Translations under genes and position numbers: made by a program | Shown: positions 36,745 to 45,907 of the stretch, piece after piece | Layout of the letters: each line of letters starts with the position of its first letter | Numbering within the stretch: position 1 is the stretch's first letter | The notes under the pieces: generated by a model | Told to the model about the DNA's origin: nothing | What the model saw: the letters and a program-made list of their open reading frames with translations, nothing else | The model's database searches: none | NCBI RefSeq assembly: GCF_004363655.1 | Contig: NZ_SNZH01000002.1 | Span: forward strand, 372,001-436,000 | DNA from: Tahibacter aquaticus | GTDB lineage: Bacteria > Pseudomonadota > Gammaproteobacteria > Xanthomonadales > Rhodanobacteraceae | Direction: 5' to 3' | Length of the DNA: 64,000 bases

Positions 36745-39048
36745 ATGAAGAAGCAGCTGCTGGTAGCGGCGTTGTTGCAGGCCATGAGTGTATGCGCGCA
36801 GGCGGAAACCGAGGCGGCGGTCGCCGCCGGCACTACCGAGTTGGATCGCGTACTGGTCACCGGCGAGATCGCCTACCGCGATCGCGCCGATGCGACCGCG
36901 CCGGTGCTGGTGTATGACCTCGACTATTTCCAGCGTTTCGAGCCACGCACCGTCGGCGACATGCTCAAGCGCGTGCCCAGTGTGGCATTTGTCTCCGATG
37001 TGCTGGAATACGACGGTGCGCGCCTGCGCGGCCTCGATCCGGGCTATACGCAGATTCTGATCAACGGCAAGAAAGTGCCGGGCGGCGGCGACGACCGTTC
37101 CTTCTTTGTCGACCGCATTCCGGCCGAGGTGGTCGAGCGCATCGAGATCGTGCGCAGTGCCAGCGCCAACCGCTCTGGCGATGCCATGGCCGGTGCGATC
37201 AATATCGTGCTGCGCGATGCCTATGAGTTCGATGGCGGCTATGTGCGCGCCGGCATCTCGCATTTCGACGACGGCGAGAACAAGCCGACCGCCGCCGTCG
37301 TGGCCAGCGGCGAATTCGCTGGCGGTCGCGTACTGGCCGGCGTCAGCCACCAGGGCCGCTACAACCCCAAGCAGAAACTGAGCCTGCGCTACGACGGACC
37401 GGGCGGCGATCTGGACAATCGCGAAGAGCAGAGCGATACCCGCGACGGCACCGACGACTCGCTGAATTTCTCCTATGTGCGCGACATTGGCGCGGGCAAG
37501 CTGTCGCTGTCGGGCCTGTACGTGCGCACTGATCGCACCGAGACCGAGCATTCGCTGGAATACAACGACCGGTATAGCGTGTCGCGCGACAACCTGCTGT
37601 CGGTCAATGACCAAGTGGCGAAAATTCGCCAGGACAACTACGCCCTGAAGGGTGACTACGTCATTGCCCACGGCGAGGGCAAGACCGAGCTGGCGTTCAA
37701 TCTCGCGCGCATGAAAGACGACACGCGCAATGTCGAGCAGGAAATCGGCTACGACGATGACGACACGCCGCCCAGCTTCGACGGTTACGAGGGCACGCTG
37801 GAAATCACCGACCTCAAAGACAGCGAATACGGTTTCACTCTGTCGCATGCACGCGCACTGGGTGCGACGCAGATGGAATTCGGCCTGGACTACAGCGCCA
37901 AGGACCGCGATTTCGGCCTGCGCACCAGCGAAGTGGAAACCGACGAGGAAGGCGCACCGCTGCCGCCGTATCTCGAATTCGATGCCGAGCGCAGCACCAT
38001 CGAAGAGCGCCGCGTCGACCCTTACCTGATGTTTTCCGGCAAGGGCACGGCGTTGAGCTGGGAAGCCGGCCTGCGCGTGGAAACCACGCGCAGCCGTGTC
38101 GAAAGCGACGGCGAACGCTGGAGCAAGGACTATTCGGTACCGCTGCCCTCGGCGCATCTTCGCTGGGATCTGGATGCGGCCAACCGCGTGAATTTCTCCG
38201 TCGCCCGCAGCGTACGCCGGCCGAATTTCAATTTCCTGCTGCCCAATCTGCGCGAAGGCGAGTACGGCGACAACGATTTCTTCGGCAATCCGGCGCTGGC
38301 GCAGGAAAAAGCCTGGGGCCTGGACCTGGGCTTCGAACATCGCCTGGGCAAGCGTGGCGTAGTCGGCGTGAACCTTTTCTACCGCGACGTGCGTGACCTG
38401 ATCGAGATCGTCAATACCGGCGCTCCGAGCGAAACCGCGCTGGAGGATTTCGAAGACGAGATCGCCGATTTCCTGGAAGGCCATCCGGGCGCCACGCCAT
38501 CGACGCCGGGCTATCCGCAGCTTGATGCGGACAGCTTCGTCTATTCCGCGGCCAATGTCGGCGACGGCAGCGTCTACGGCGTCGAGTTCGATCTGTCCAC
38601 GCCGCTGACCGCGCTGGGTCTGCCGGATACCGGCGTATTCCTCAACTACTCCTGGCTAGACAGCGAGGTGAAGGATGCATTGGGCAAGCGCCGTTTCAAC
38701 GACCAGGCGCATTCAGTGCTCAATGTCGGCTTTATCCAGGATCTGCCCTCGCTGCAGGCGAATTTCGGCGTGAGCTACCGGCGCCAGGGCCGTGCCTATT
38801 CGCGCCTGCTGGCCGAGGAAGTGGAAACCCGCTATGGCGCTGATCTCGAAGCGTTTGTCGAAAAGCGCTTTGGCACACAATGGTCGATCCGCCTGACCGG
38901 CACCAACCTGCTGGATTCGTCCAAGGACGAAACATTCCACAAGTTCAATACGCTGGGCGAGCAGATAGAACGCGACTACGACGAATACGAACTGGAATCC
39001 GAACAGGCAGGGCCGGTGTATCAGCTGGTGGCGCGCTACGCCTGGTAA
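36745..39048 (+). CDS. TonB-dependent outer-membrane receptor
   Basis: 767 residues from ATG 36745, with GGGGGA upstream. A signal peptide ends near VCAQA. The TonB-box-like stretch ELDRVLVTGE is followed by the plug domain (TVGDMLKRVPSVAFVSD ... VRLRGLDPGYTQILINGKKVPGG-type segment, then IPAEVVERIEIVRSASANRSGDAMAGAINIVLRD). A 22-strand barrel follows, ending in aromatic YAW. Energy from TonB/ExbBD would drive import. The divergent phytase and the Pho box suggest phytate or an inositol phosphate as substrate. That is inference; related receptors for siderophores or sugars look similar. Confidence 0.92.
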   Translation: MKKQLLVAALLQAMSVCAQAETEAAVAAGTTELDRVLVTGEIAYRDRADATAPVLVYDLDYFQRFEPRTVGDMLKRVPSVAFVSDVLEYDGARLRGLDPGYTQILINGKKVPGGGDDRSFFVDRIPAEVVERIEIVRSASANRSGDAMAGAINIVLRDAYEFDGGYVRAGISHFDDGENKPTAAVVASGEFAGGRVLAGVSHQGRYNPKQKLSLRYDGPGGDLDNREEQSDTRDGTDDSLNFSYVRDIGAGKLSLSGLYVRTDRTETEHSLEYNDRYSVSRDNLLSVNDQVAKIRQDNYALKGDYVIAHGEGKTELAFNLARMKDDTRNVEQEIGYDDDDTPPSFDGYEGTLEITDLKDSEYGFTLSHARALGATQMEFGLDYSAKDRDFGLRTSEVETDEEGAPLPPYLEFDAERSTIEERRVDPYLMFSGKGTALSWEAGLRVETTRSRVESDGERWSKDYSVPLPSAHLRWDLDAANRVNFSVARSVRRPNFNFLLPNLREGEYGDNDFFGNPALAQEKAWGLDLGFEHRLGKRGVVGVNLFYRDVRDLIEIVNTGAPSETALEDFEDEIADFLEGHPGATPSTPGYPQLDADSFVYSAANVGDGSVYGVEFDLSTPLTALGLPDTGVFLNYSWLDSEVKDALGKRRFNDQAHSVLNVGFIQDLPSLQANFGVSYRRQGRAYSRLLAEEVETRYGADLEAFVEKRFGTQWSIRLTGTNLLDSSKDETFHKFNTLGEQIERDYDEYELESEQAGPVYQLVARYAW

Positions 39049-39111
39049 TTCGCCGCGCGTTGTGTGGCCGCAGCGCAGATTCTTCCGCGCCACGGCCGCA
39101 GGGCGATGTGG

Positions 39112-40545
39112 TCAGTCGCCGGACTGGCTGTGTTGCCGTGTCAGCCAGGCTGTTGCGGCGGCCAGCGCGGGATCGGCATTGGCATCGGCGGCGGCTGTCG
39201 CTTCGTCAGGCTGCAGCGGACCGCCGAAGACGACACCGTTGCGGTCGATGTCCAGGGCGGTGGTCAACAACAGCAGGCTGCCGTCGGGCAGCGGGTAGCT
39301 GCTGTTGATGCTGGAGCGGCCGGCACTGGCCTGGCCGAACGAACGCGACTGCGGCCGGCCGTGGAAAGCCACGGCAACGGCTTCGCCGGAACTGGCCGTG
39401 CGAGAGCCCAGCAGCACGGCAACGCGGGCTGAGCTGAGGTCTTTGCGCGGGGCGGCGGCCGTATCGTCGATACGGTCTCCCGCGCGCCAGTCGATACTTT
39501 TGCCGTCCGCGAAGCGGGCACCGCCGACGATACCGCTGCCGAGCAGCGGTTTCAGCGCGGCCAGCATCGGCCACATGTTGCCGCCGCCGTTGCTGCGCAG
39601 GTCCAGCACCCAGCCGACGGAGGCCTGCGGTGCAAGGTGTTCGATGTGTGTGGCGATGGCGTTGGCAAAAGCCAGCGATGCCTGGGCTTCGCGGCCAACG
39701 AAGGCGGGCATCTGCACATAGCCGATGCCGCTGCCCAGCGATTTGACCTCAGCGGCGGATGCGGTCTTTGCCGTGCGCGAATGCTCCTGCGCTGCGTCGG
39801 GTGAAATCAGGGCGCTGTGACCGTCGCCGAGCATGCCGAGCAGCTGGCGGATGGGCGCGTGGATCTCAGCTGTGGTGCTGGCGCGATCGGCAGCGGCGAG
39901 CAGGCTGGTGCTTGCCTTGTCCCAATCTACCGTGCCGGACTTCAGCGCATTGGCGCGCACGATCGCTATGGCGGCATCGGCGACTTCGCGTGGCGTGGTC
40001 GTGCTGCGCGCTGGCGTGCTGCTGTCGGTTGCTGTCGAGGCCTGGATGTCCAGGCGCAGCTGCTGCGCCTGGGCACGGCCATTGCCGTTCATGCCCACGC
40101 CGAAAACGATTCTTTGCGCAGCGGCAGGAATACGCAGCGACAGCTGGCGCAATGCCGGTTCCTCCCCGCCGACAATCGGTTTGTCGCCGGAGCTGGCAAA
40201 GGCCAGCGACCGGCCATTGCTGTCGTCGGCGCGCAGCCACAGGCTGGTGCCGCGGGTGCCGGTGTCGGCGCTCAAATGTGCCGACAACACGACCTGGCGG
40301 CCCTGCAGTGTTTGCGCATCGGCGCCATTGAGCGCACCGCCAAACTGCCGCGCGTCGACGTGGCGCGCGCGTATGACGATGTTTGCGCCTGCGGCGGACT
40401 GCACATCGCCGCTGGCGTCCAGCGCAAAATTCGTGTTCATGCCGATGGAGACCCAGGCTTGCAGTGCCAGCGGTGCTGGTGGCTCTGCCACGGCGGGCAG
40501 GCTGGCGATCAGCAAGAACAGGCTTGCCGCAATCGTTGGACGCAT
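39112..40545 (-). CDS. Secreted S41-family peptidase
   Basis: 477 residues from ATG 40545, with GGAGAC upstream. A signal peptide (to about SLPAVAE) precedes a beta-rich N-terminal domain (~20-190) and then the S41 core: GSGIGYVQMPAFVGREA, VGWVLDLRSNGGGNMWPMLAAL, and the nucleophile region VAVLLGSRTASSGEAVAVAF. The usual C-terminal processing protease PDZ domain is not obvious. It resembles tricorn-like or interphotoreceptor-binding-protein-type S41 enzymes common as lone exported proteins. It converges on the TonB-receptor gene with only 63 bases between stops. Confidence 0.85.
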   Translation of the reverse strand: MRPTIAASLFLLIASLPAVAEPPAPLALQAWVSIGMNTNFALDASGDVQSAAGANIVIRARHVDARQFGGALNGADAQTLQGRQVVLSAHLSADTGTRGTSLWLRADDSNGRSLAFASSGDKPIVGGEEPALRQLSLRIPAAAQRIVFGVGMNGNGRAQAQQLRLDIQASTATDSSTPARSTTTPREVADAAIAIVRANALKSGTVDWDKASTSLLAAADRASTTAEIHAPIRQLLGMLGDGHSALISPDAAQEHSRTAKTASAAEVKSLGSGIGYVQMPAFVGREAQASLAFANAIATHIEHLAPQASVGWVLDLRSNGGGNMWPMLAALKPLLGSGIVGGARFADGKSIDWRAGDRIDDTAAAPRKDLSSARVAVLLGSRTASSGEAVAVAFHGRPQSRSFGQASAGRSSINSSYPLPDGSLLLLTTALDIDRNGVVFGGPLQPDEATAAADANADPALAAATAWLTRQHSQSGD

Positions 40546-40824
40546 GGTCGGGTCTCCGGTGTGGTTTTTCGGCTGCCCTGCTGTAATCGGCATTCGGCAG
40601 CGATCGTGCGGGCAGGCATGGCGGCGAGCGAGTTCGGACCGGGCGCTGCTGCGCAAGTTCACACACTATTTGGATAGGAGTGTAAGGGTGAATAAGTGAA
40701 TGAAAATCCGGGGAACTTTTCGGACTGACCGCGGCGTCCCGGGCGCAGGCTGGGGCCAGGAAACTCCGCCACGCGGCGGCGGCCGGCGCTAGACTGCGCA
40801 CCCCTGTCGTTGCCCACCACTGCC

Positions 40825-41559
40825 ATGCGCCGGTCCCGGCTACTCCGCCTGCTGCACACCGTACGTCCTTTCGAACTGGGGTTGGCCCGTGCGCCTTGCG
40901 CCGCCTGCAGTTTCGGCTGGTGTCTGCGCTTGGCGCGCAGCGAGTCAGGTGTGCGCTGTCCGCGTTGCGGCGCCAGTGCGGTGACGCAGTCGCTGGCGGC
41001 GGTGGTGCGTAGTGAAGTGCCCGAACTGGCCCGCTGTGCTGCCTATGAGATGTCGGCGGGCGGGCCGCTGGTCGACTGCCTGCGCCGGCATTGCGCCAGC
41101 CTGGTCACCAGCGAGCTGCTCGATGGTGTTGCACCCGGCCAGACGCGCGACGGCGTGCTGTGCCAGAACATCGAACAGCTGACCTTCGCCGACGCCAGTT
41201 TCGATCTGTGCACGTCGACCGAAGTGTTCGAACATGTGGAAGACGATGCTGCCGGCTTCCGCGAAGTGTTCCGCGTATTGCGCCCAGGCGGTCATTTCGT
41301 CTTCAGCGTACCGCTGTTCGACAGCGCCGCGACTGTCGAGCGCATGGGCTGGCAGGAAGGCCGGCGCGTGGAACTGCTGCCGGCGCAGTATCACGCCGAT
41401 CGCTATCGTGGCGCGGTGATTCTGGTCCAGCGCGACTACGGCAGGGACATTGTCGAACGGCTTGCTGCCGCGGGTTTTGCGCAGGCGCGCATCGTGCGGC
41501 CGCCGATCGCGCTGTTCGGCCATGCGCGGCCGGTACTGCTGGCGCAGCGCCAGGCCTAG
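40825..41559 (+). CDS. SAM-dependent methyltransferase with N-terminal zinc ribbon
   Basis: 244 residues from ATG 40825; no ribosome-binding site is seen, while TAGACT about 30 bases upstream could serve as a -10. Two cysteine pairs in the first 50 residues (CAAC ... CPRC) suggest a zinc ribbon. The rest is a class I methyltransferase of the Methyltransf_11 type: QNIEQLTFADASFDLCTSTEVFEHVEDDAAGFREVFRVLRPGGHFVFSVPL holds the acidic-loop, motif IV and post-motif segments. Motif I (the GxGxG SAM loop) is not obvious, which is unusual and may mean altered SAM binding. The substrate is unknown. Confidence 0.75.
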   Translation: MRRSRLLRLLHTVRPFELGLARAPCAACSFGWCLRLARSESGVRCPRCGASAVTQSLAAVVRSEVPELARCAAYEMSAGGPLVDCLRRHCASLVTSELLDGVAPGQTRDGVLCQNIEQLTFADASFDLCTSTEVFEHVEDDAAGFREVFRVLRPGGHFVFSVPLFDSAATVERMGWQEGRRVELLPAQYHADRYRGAVILVQRDYGRDIVERLAAAGFAQARIVRPPIALFGHARPVLLAQRQA

Positions 41560-41660
41560 GGGTCGCCGAGCCGATGCGCAGCCAGGTCTGGCGGCAGCGG
41601 CGTGCAAGCCGGCGGCGTGCTGCGCATAGAATCGGCCAACGAGTCGCCAGCGGATAATTC

Positions 41661-42629
41661 ATGTCCAGCCAGCCCTGTGTTTCCCGCGCCGATGACGGTG
41701 GCAGCCTGCGCAGCCTGCTGCAGGCGCTGCGCTTGCAGCCGTCGCCGCCGGCGGCACTGGGCCTGGTCGTGGCGACGCAGGGATCGACCTACCGCAAGCC
41801 GGGCGCGCTGGTCTATCTGCCTGCCAACGGCGCGCGCCGGGGCTGGCTGTCGGGCGGCTGTCTGGAAGCCGAGCTGGAGCAGGCGGCGGGCGATGTCATC
41901 GCCGCGGCGCAGGCGCGGCATCTGCGTATCGATACGCGTAGTGACGACGATCTGGTGTTTGGCTCGGCATCGGGCTGCCGCGGCGTGGTCGAGCTGATGC
42001 TGTTTCCCCTGCACGAGCAGGCGCCGCTGCTGGCCGCCTTGCGCACGCTGGATGCGGGCGGAGTCTTGCAACTGGATATTGCGGCGGACGGCGGTGGCAT
42101 TGCGCGCCATGCCGCGCAGCAGTGGCACTGGCCCGGTGCCGGCGTCGCCGCGGTGCCGCGCTGGTCCTTGCGCCTGCGTGCGCCGCCGCGGCTGCTGCTG
42201 CTCGGGGCCGGTCCGGAAACCGCGCCGCTGCTGCGCCTGATGCACTTGCTCGGCTGGCGCGTCGACGTGGTGGAACAGCGTGCGCGCTGGTTTGCACCGC
42301 TGGCGGCGGCGGATGCTCATGTCGAGCGCCTGGCCGATCTGAACGGCGACGCCGTCGTATTCGACGCAGCCGTGGTCATGAGCCATCACTATTCGCGCGA
42401 CAGTGAATATCTGCAATTTTGTGCACAAAGCGCTATTGCCTGGATCGGCCTGCTTGGCCCACCCGCGCGGCGCGACGCATTGCTGGCGGATCTGGCGGGC
42501 GCTGTGCATGCGCAGCTGGCACCGCGGCTGCACGCGCCGGTCGGCCTGCGCCTGGGTGGCGAAGGTCCTGAGGCCATTGCGCTGGCCATAGCCGCCGCCT
42601 TGCAGCAGCACGCAGCGGGCCTGGGCTGA
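41661..42629 (+). CDS. XdhC-family molybdenum cofactor insertion protein
   Basis: 322 residues from ATG 41661. The N-terminal XdhC_CoxI region (LGLVVATQGSTYRKPGALVYLPANGARRGWLSGGCLEAEL) is followed by a Rossmann-like C-terminal domain (RLLLLGAGPETAPLLRLMHLLGWRVDVVEQRARW ... VVMSHHYSRDSEYL). XdhC proteins bind and deliver sulfurated molybdenum cofactor to xanthine-dehydrogenase-type enzymes. No molybdenum hydroxylase gene is in the window. The stop overlaps the next start (TGATG), so the two are coupled. Confidence 0.9.
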   Translation: MSSQPCVSRADDGGSLRSLLQALRLQPSPPAALGLVVATQGSTYRKPGALVYLPANGARRGWLSGGCLEAELEQAAGDVIAAAQARHLRIDTRSDDDLVFGSASGCRGVVELMLFPLHEQAPLLAALRTLDAGGVLQLDIAADGGGIARHAAQQWHWPGAGVAAVPRWSLRLRAPPRLLLLGAGPETAPLLRLMHLLGWRVDVVEQRARWFAPLAAADAHVERLADLNGDAVVFDAAVVMSHHYSRDSEYLQFCAQSAIAWIGLLGPPARRDALLADLAGAVHAQLAPRLHAPVGLRLGGEGPEAIALAIAAALQQHAAGLG

Positions 42630-43219
42630 TGCCGCGCCATGGCGCCATCGTGCTGGCAGCTGGCGCATCGCGCCGGCTGGGCAGGCCAAAGCAGTTGCTG
42701 CAGATCGACGGCGAAACCCTGCTGCATCGCGCGGCGCGCCTGGCGGCAGCGACGGTGCCGCTGGAACTGATCGTGGTACTGGGCCATGAGCCGGAGCTGC
42801 TGCAGGCGGCACTGCATGGCCTGGCACTGCGCAGCGTTGTCGCTGCGGACTGGCATCACGGCATGGGCGCGACGCTGGCAGCCGGGGTCGCCGCGCTGCC
42901 AGCCGATTGCGATGGCGTGCTGGTAATGCTGTGCGATCAGCCCGCGCTGGACCTGGTCCATTTGCAGGCGCTGCTTGCGCGCTGGCGGCAGGCGCCGCAG
43001 CGTGCCGTGGCCAGCGCCTATGCCGGTGTCGTCGGTGTGCCGGCGCTGTTGCCGCGGCACTGGCTGCTGCCGGCTGTGCTGCGCGGCGACGCCGGTGCAC
43101 GCCAGCTGCTGCGGGCGCGGCAGGACCAGGTCGATACCATTGCCAACGAAGGTCTGCAATTCGATGTAGACACGCCCGGCGACATCGGCGGCCGCATCGC
43201 GGACTTATCCTCACCGTGA
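42629..43219 (+). CDS. MocA/MobA-like nucleotidyltransferase
   Basis: 196 residues. The N-terminus IVLAAGASRRLGRPKQLLQIDGETLLHRA carries the NTP-transferase nucleotide-binding loop and metal-binding pattern. VLVMLCDQPALDLVHLQALL is the family's central DQP motif, and FDVDTPGDI ends the fold. With XdhC directly upstream this is most like MocA (molybdopterin cytidylyltransferase), which makes the cytosine dinucleotide cofactor of molybdenum hydroxylases. MobA or another sugar/polyol cytidylyltransferase is less likely. Confidence 0.88.
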   Translation: MPRHGAIVLAAGASRRLGRPKQLLQIDGETLLHRAARLAAATVPLELIVVLGHEPELLQAALHGLALRSVVAADWHHGMGATLAAGVAALPADCDGVLVMLCDQPALDLVHLQALLARWRQAPQRAVASAYAGVVGVPALLPRHWLLPAVLRGDAGARQLLRARQDQVDTIANEGLQFDVDTPGDIGGRIADLSSP

Positions 43220-43393
43220 GCAAAATGGCGGCATTTGCATCGGCCGCAGTCGGGGTTTTGCCGGCGCCGCCCTAGTTGGCAAAAACCCGCGCAAACACGC
43301 TGAAAACGATAAAAACAGCGGCAGACCGTGCCCAAAGTAATACGACTTTTGTCCTATTCTACGAAGCCGAGGGCGACTGGATAATGCCTACCA

Positions 43394-43403
43394 ACCGATC
43401 GGT
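43394..43403. promoter_or_regulatory. Palindromic operator candidate before the TetR gene
   Basis: ACCGATCGGT is a perfect 10-base palindrome 13 bases upstream of the TetR GTG start, a common position for an autoregulatory operator. TTTTGTCC...TATTCT just upstream may be the promoter. Confidence 0.5.
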
Positions 43404-43415
43404 CAGTTAGATTCT

Positions 43416-44057
43416 GTGGTCCCGACCCTGCTGGCATCCGCGTACGAAATTTCCGAGAAATCGGCCCTGACGCGGATTCTGCTCGAAGCCGAGGCGCTGT
43501 TTGCGCAACGTGGTTTCGATGGGGTCTCGATCAACGAGGTCGCACTGGCTGCCGGTGTTTGCAAAGCGAATGTGTTTCATCATTTTGCGACCAAGCAGGA
43601 ACTGTACGAGCGTGTGCTCAGCCAGTCTTGCGAAGCCTTTGCCAGGTCGCTCGATGCGCTGGAACTCAAGGAGCAGGGCCTGGCGGCACGCCTGCGTCGG
43701 CTGATGGATTGGCATAACGCCTTTCTGTATCAGCGGCCGCATGGCACACGGCTGATCTTGCGCGAGTTGACCGGTTCGCCGACGGTGCTTGAATCTAGCC
43801 CGGTGTTTCCGTTGATACAGCACAATTTCGATCGCGTGGTGGCGTTGCTGTCGGAAGTATCGGACGAAATGCGTCCCGGTATCAGTCCTGCAGTTGTTGC
43901 AAAAGTGGTGTTGTCGCTCAACCTGTTCGGTTTCCAGACCGAGCGATTGAACGAAAAATTGGCGGTGAGCGGTGCGTTGGCGATGCGACCGGAACTGCAG
44001 CGACAGTTGCTCGATCTCCTGCTGCATGGTATGCAAGCGCAACAACTGCCACCTTGA
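43416..44057 (+). CDS. TetR/AcrR-family transcriptional regulator
   Basis: 213 residues from GTG 43416, chosen as the first start after the palindrome. The DNA-binding domain is clear: ILLEAEALFAQRGFDGVSINEVALAAGVCKANVFHHFATKQELYERVL. The C-terminal ligand domain is less conserved (RLRRLMDWHNAFLYQRPHGTRLILRELTG). It probably represses itself through the ACCGATCGGT site. No efflux or metabolic partner gene is adjacent: the next 580 bases hold repeats and the terminator of an opposite-strand gene. Confidence 0.92.
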   Translation: MVPTLLASAYEISEKSALTRILLEAEALFAQRGFDGVSINEVALAAGVCKANVFHHFATKQELYERVLSQSCEAFARSLDALELKEQGLAARLRRLMDWHNAFLYQRPHGTRLILRELTGSPTVLESSPVFPLIQHNFDRVVALLSEVSDEMRPGISPAVVAKVVLSLNLFGFQTERLNEKLAVSGALAMRPELQRQLLDLLLHGMQAQQLPP

Positions 44058-44400
44058 TACAAAGCGGCGCAGGGAAGCCCGCCACAGGACTCCCTGGCTG
44101 TCCGTCATGCTCCTTCCTGCCCTCCGTTGCTGGTGGACAGGCCAGGGAAACCAGACCAGCAACACGATGTGCGTAGCGGGCTTGAAACGGATCGCCCTGC
44201 ACCCATCACTGCAACAACCGGGTTCCCCGCCTGCCCCGGTACCGGCTGACTCCCTCCTCCCCCCCCCCGATCACCGGTACCGGGCCAGGCACCTCCTCCG
44301 AGGTGCCGCTGCAATCCCCGTCGATAGACACGCTGCGCAAGGCCTGATGAGGCCATGCGAATGGTGCTGCACGACGCGCAGCGTCACGACACTTGATGAC

Positions 44401-44565
44401 GGGGCAATTCGCGCTTCGCTCATCGCACCCTACGCAACCTGCCCAGTGTCTTGTACTTCATCGCGCCGACGGCTTTGCCGCGACAAGTACGATTCGCCGT
44501 TGCCACCACACCCAACGAAAGCTCCGTGCCCGCGTAGGGCGCGATGAGCGCAAGCGAATTGCGCC
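44401..44565. repeat. Inverted REP pair after the TetR gene
   Basis: The reverse copy GGGGCAATTCGCGCTTCGCT... at 44401-44434 and the forward copy CGTAGGGCGCGATGAGCGCA... at 44533-44565 are separated by 98 bases. The remaining gap (44058-44400) holds no supported gene. Confidence 0.75.
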
Positions 44566-44579
44566 GTCTAGCCGCGCGC

Positions 44580-44607
44580 AAAAAAGGCCCGGCACTGGGG
44601 CCGGGCT
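44580..44607 (-). terminator. Rho-independent terminator of the Ax21-family gene
   Basis: On the minus strand GCCCGGC (paired with GCCGGGC across a 6-base loop) is followed by C and seven U. It lies 30 bases past the stop of the minus-strand outer-membrane protein gene. Confidence 0.85.
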
Positions 44608-44636
44608 CGGAGTGTTGCGCTTGCGCGCAGCGATGA

Positions 44637-45185
44637 TCAGAAGCTCAGGCGCGGACCGATCAGGAACGATTTGTCGTTCTGTGCCACGCGTGCTTCGGCA
44701 ACCAAGCCGAAGTTCTGCGTGAACTTGTACTGGCCGGAAACGCCGAGCGAGCCGTTGCCGTCGACATGGTCGAGCTTTTCGTAACCGACCCAGGCGGCGC
44801 CTTCGAACTTGGGCGACAGCGCCGAACGCACGCCGACGCGGGCGCCATAGCCATCGGTATCCAGGCTGGTGTTCTTCAGGTAGGACACATCGGTGAACAG
44901 ATCGGTGCTGTCGCTGACCGGTGTGTGATAGCCGACGCCGAGGTACCAGGACTTCAGGTCGTCGACCAGCGGGGTATCCACATTGAGCTTGTTCCAGCCG
45001 GCGATCACGTTGAAGTTCGCGCCCAGTTCGCCGGAGCCGCGCACGGCGAGGCCGTTGGCATTGTCGAAATTGTCGGGATTGACGTGGACGTAGTCCGCTT
45101 CCAGCCAGGAGTAGCTCAAGTCGGCCGCCTGCGAAGCGAAGGGCAGGGCAAGCAGGGAAGCAAGCACGAGGGCAGTGCGTTTCAT
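44637..45185 (-). CDS. Ax21-family outer-membrane beta-barrel protein
   Basis: 182 residues with a signal peptide (MKRTALVLASLLALPFASQAA). The mature protein is an eight-strand-like barrel: LSYSWLEADYVHVNPDNFDNANGLAVRGSGELGANFNVIAGWNKL, SWYLGVGYHTPVSDSTDLFTDVSYL, and a C-terminal strand ending in aromatic Phe. Length and pattern match the Ax21 (OmpX/OmpW-like) family of xanthomonads, which was once described as a secreted quorum/immunity factor but is now regarded as an outer-membrane/vesicle protein. The strong terminator and lone position indicate a monocistronic gene. Confidence 0.85.
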   Translation of the reverse strand: MKRTALVLASLLALPFASQAADLSYSWLEADYVHVNPDNFDNANGLAVRGSGELGANFNVIAGWNKLNVDTPLVDDLKSWYLGVGYHTPVSDSTDLFTDVSYLKNTSLDTDGYGARVGVRSALSPKFEGAAWVGYEKLDHVDGNGSLGVSGQYKFTQNFGLVAEARVAQNDKSFLIGPRLSF

Positions 45186-45321
45186 AGTCGTATTCCTGTT
45201 CTTTCAAACTGACGGCTCGATTGCCGTGGCAAGCAAACTGGGGCAGGCGAAAAGCGAAACCAAGTGCAGCGGCCGGAAGGGTTTACGCCGGATTCATCAC
45301 GCTGAATCGATGCGTTGAAAT

Positions 45322-45786
45322 TTAGAGCGAACCTTCAAAAGCCATCTGGCGCCAGGCTTCGAATACGACGACGGCCACGGCGTTGGAGAGGTTCAGGCTG
45401 CGGTTGTCCGGCCGCATCGGCAGGCGCAGGCAGTGCTGCGGCGGCAGCTGGTCGAGCAGGGACTGCGGCAGTCCGCGTGTCTCCGACCCGAAGACGATGG
45501 CATCGTCGGCGGCAAAGCGGATGTCATACGGACTGGTCTTTCCGCGCGTGGACAAGGCGAAGACGCGCGCCGGTGCTGCGGCGGCCAGAAACGCGGCGAA
45601 ATCGTCGTGCACGTTCAGGCTGGCGAATTCGTGATAGTCCAGTCCGGCGCGGCGCAGACGCGCATCGTCGAGATCGAAACCCAGCGGCCGCACCAGATGC
45701 AGGCGTGCGCCGGTATTGGCGCACAAGCGGATCACGTTGCCGGTATTGGGCGGAATTTCCGGCTGATGCAGAACGACATGGAGCAT
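45322..45786 (-). CDS. trmL: tRNA (cytidine/uridine-34 2'-O)-methyltransferase TrmL
   Basis: 154 residues from ATG 45786; the longer frame upstream is not needed, since MLHVVLHQPEIPPNTGNVIRLCANTG is the normal family N-terminus. The knotted SPOUT motifs are all present: PEIPPNTGN, the glycine loop VFGSETRGLP and the trefoil segment MRPDNRSLNLSNAVAVVVFEAWRQ. It methylates the wobble 2'-hydroxyl of tRNA-Leu isoacceptors using SAM. Confidence 0.95.
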   Translation of the reverse strand: MLHVVLHQPEIPPNTGNVIRLCANTGARLHLVRPLGFDLDDARLRRAGLDYHEFASLNVHDDFAAFLAAAAPARVFALSTRGKTSPYDIRFAADDAIVFGSETRGLPQSLLDQLPPQHCLRLPMRPDNRSLNLSNAVAVVVFEAWRQMAFEGSL

Positions 45787-45907
45787 GTGCGGATTATCGC
45801 CGCGCCCACGCCGCCGCGCCAAATTGCCGATGCGATGACAGTTCCGCCGCCTTGCTTGCGTCCTCGGTGGCAAGCGATTGCATCGTGCCATCGAGGAAAT
45901 GCCCTTC

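Noticed and set aside
44216-44300. Possible RNA gene in the Pro/Cys-rich gap after the TetR gene
   Set aside because: There is a short local hairpin and a C-run, but no cloverleaf or recognised RNA motif.
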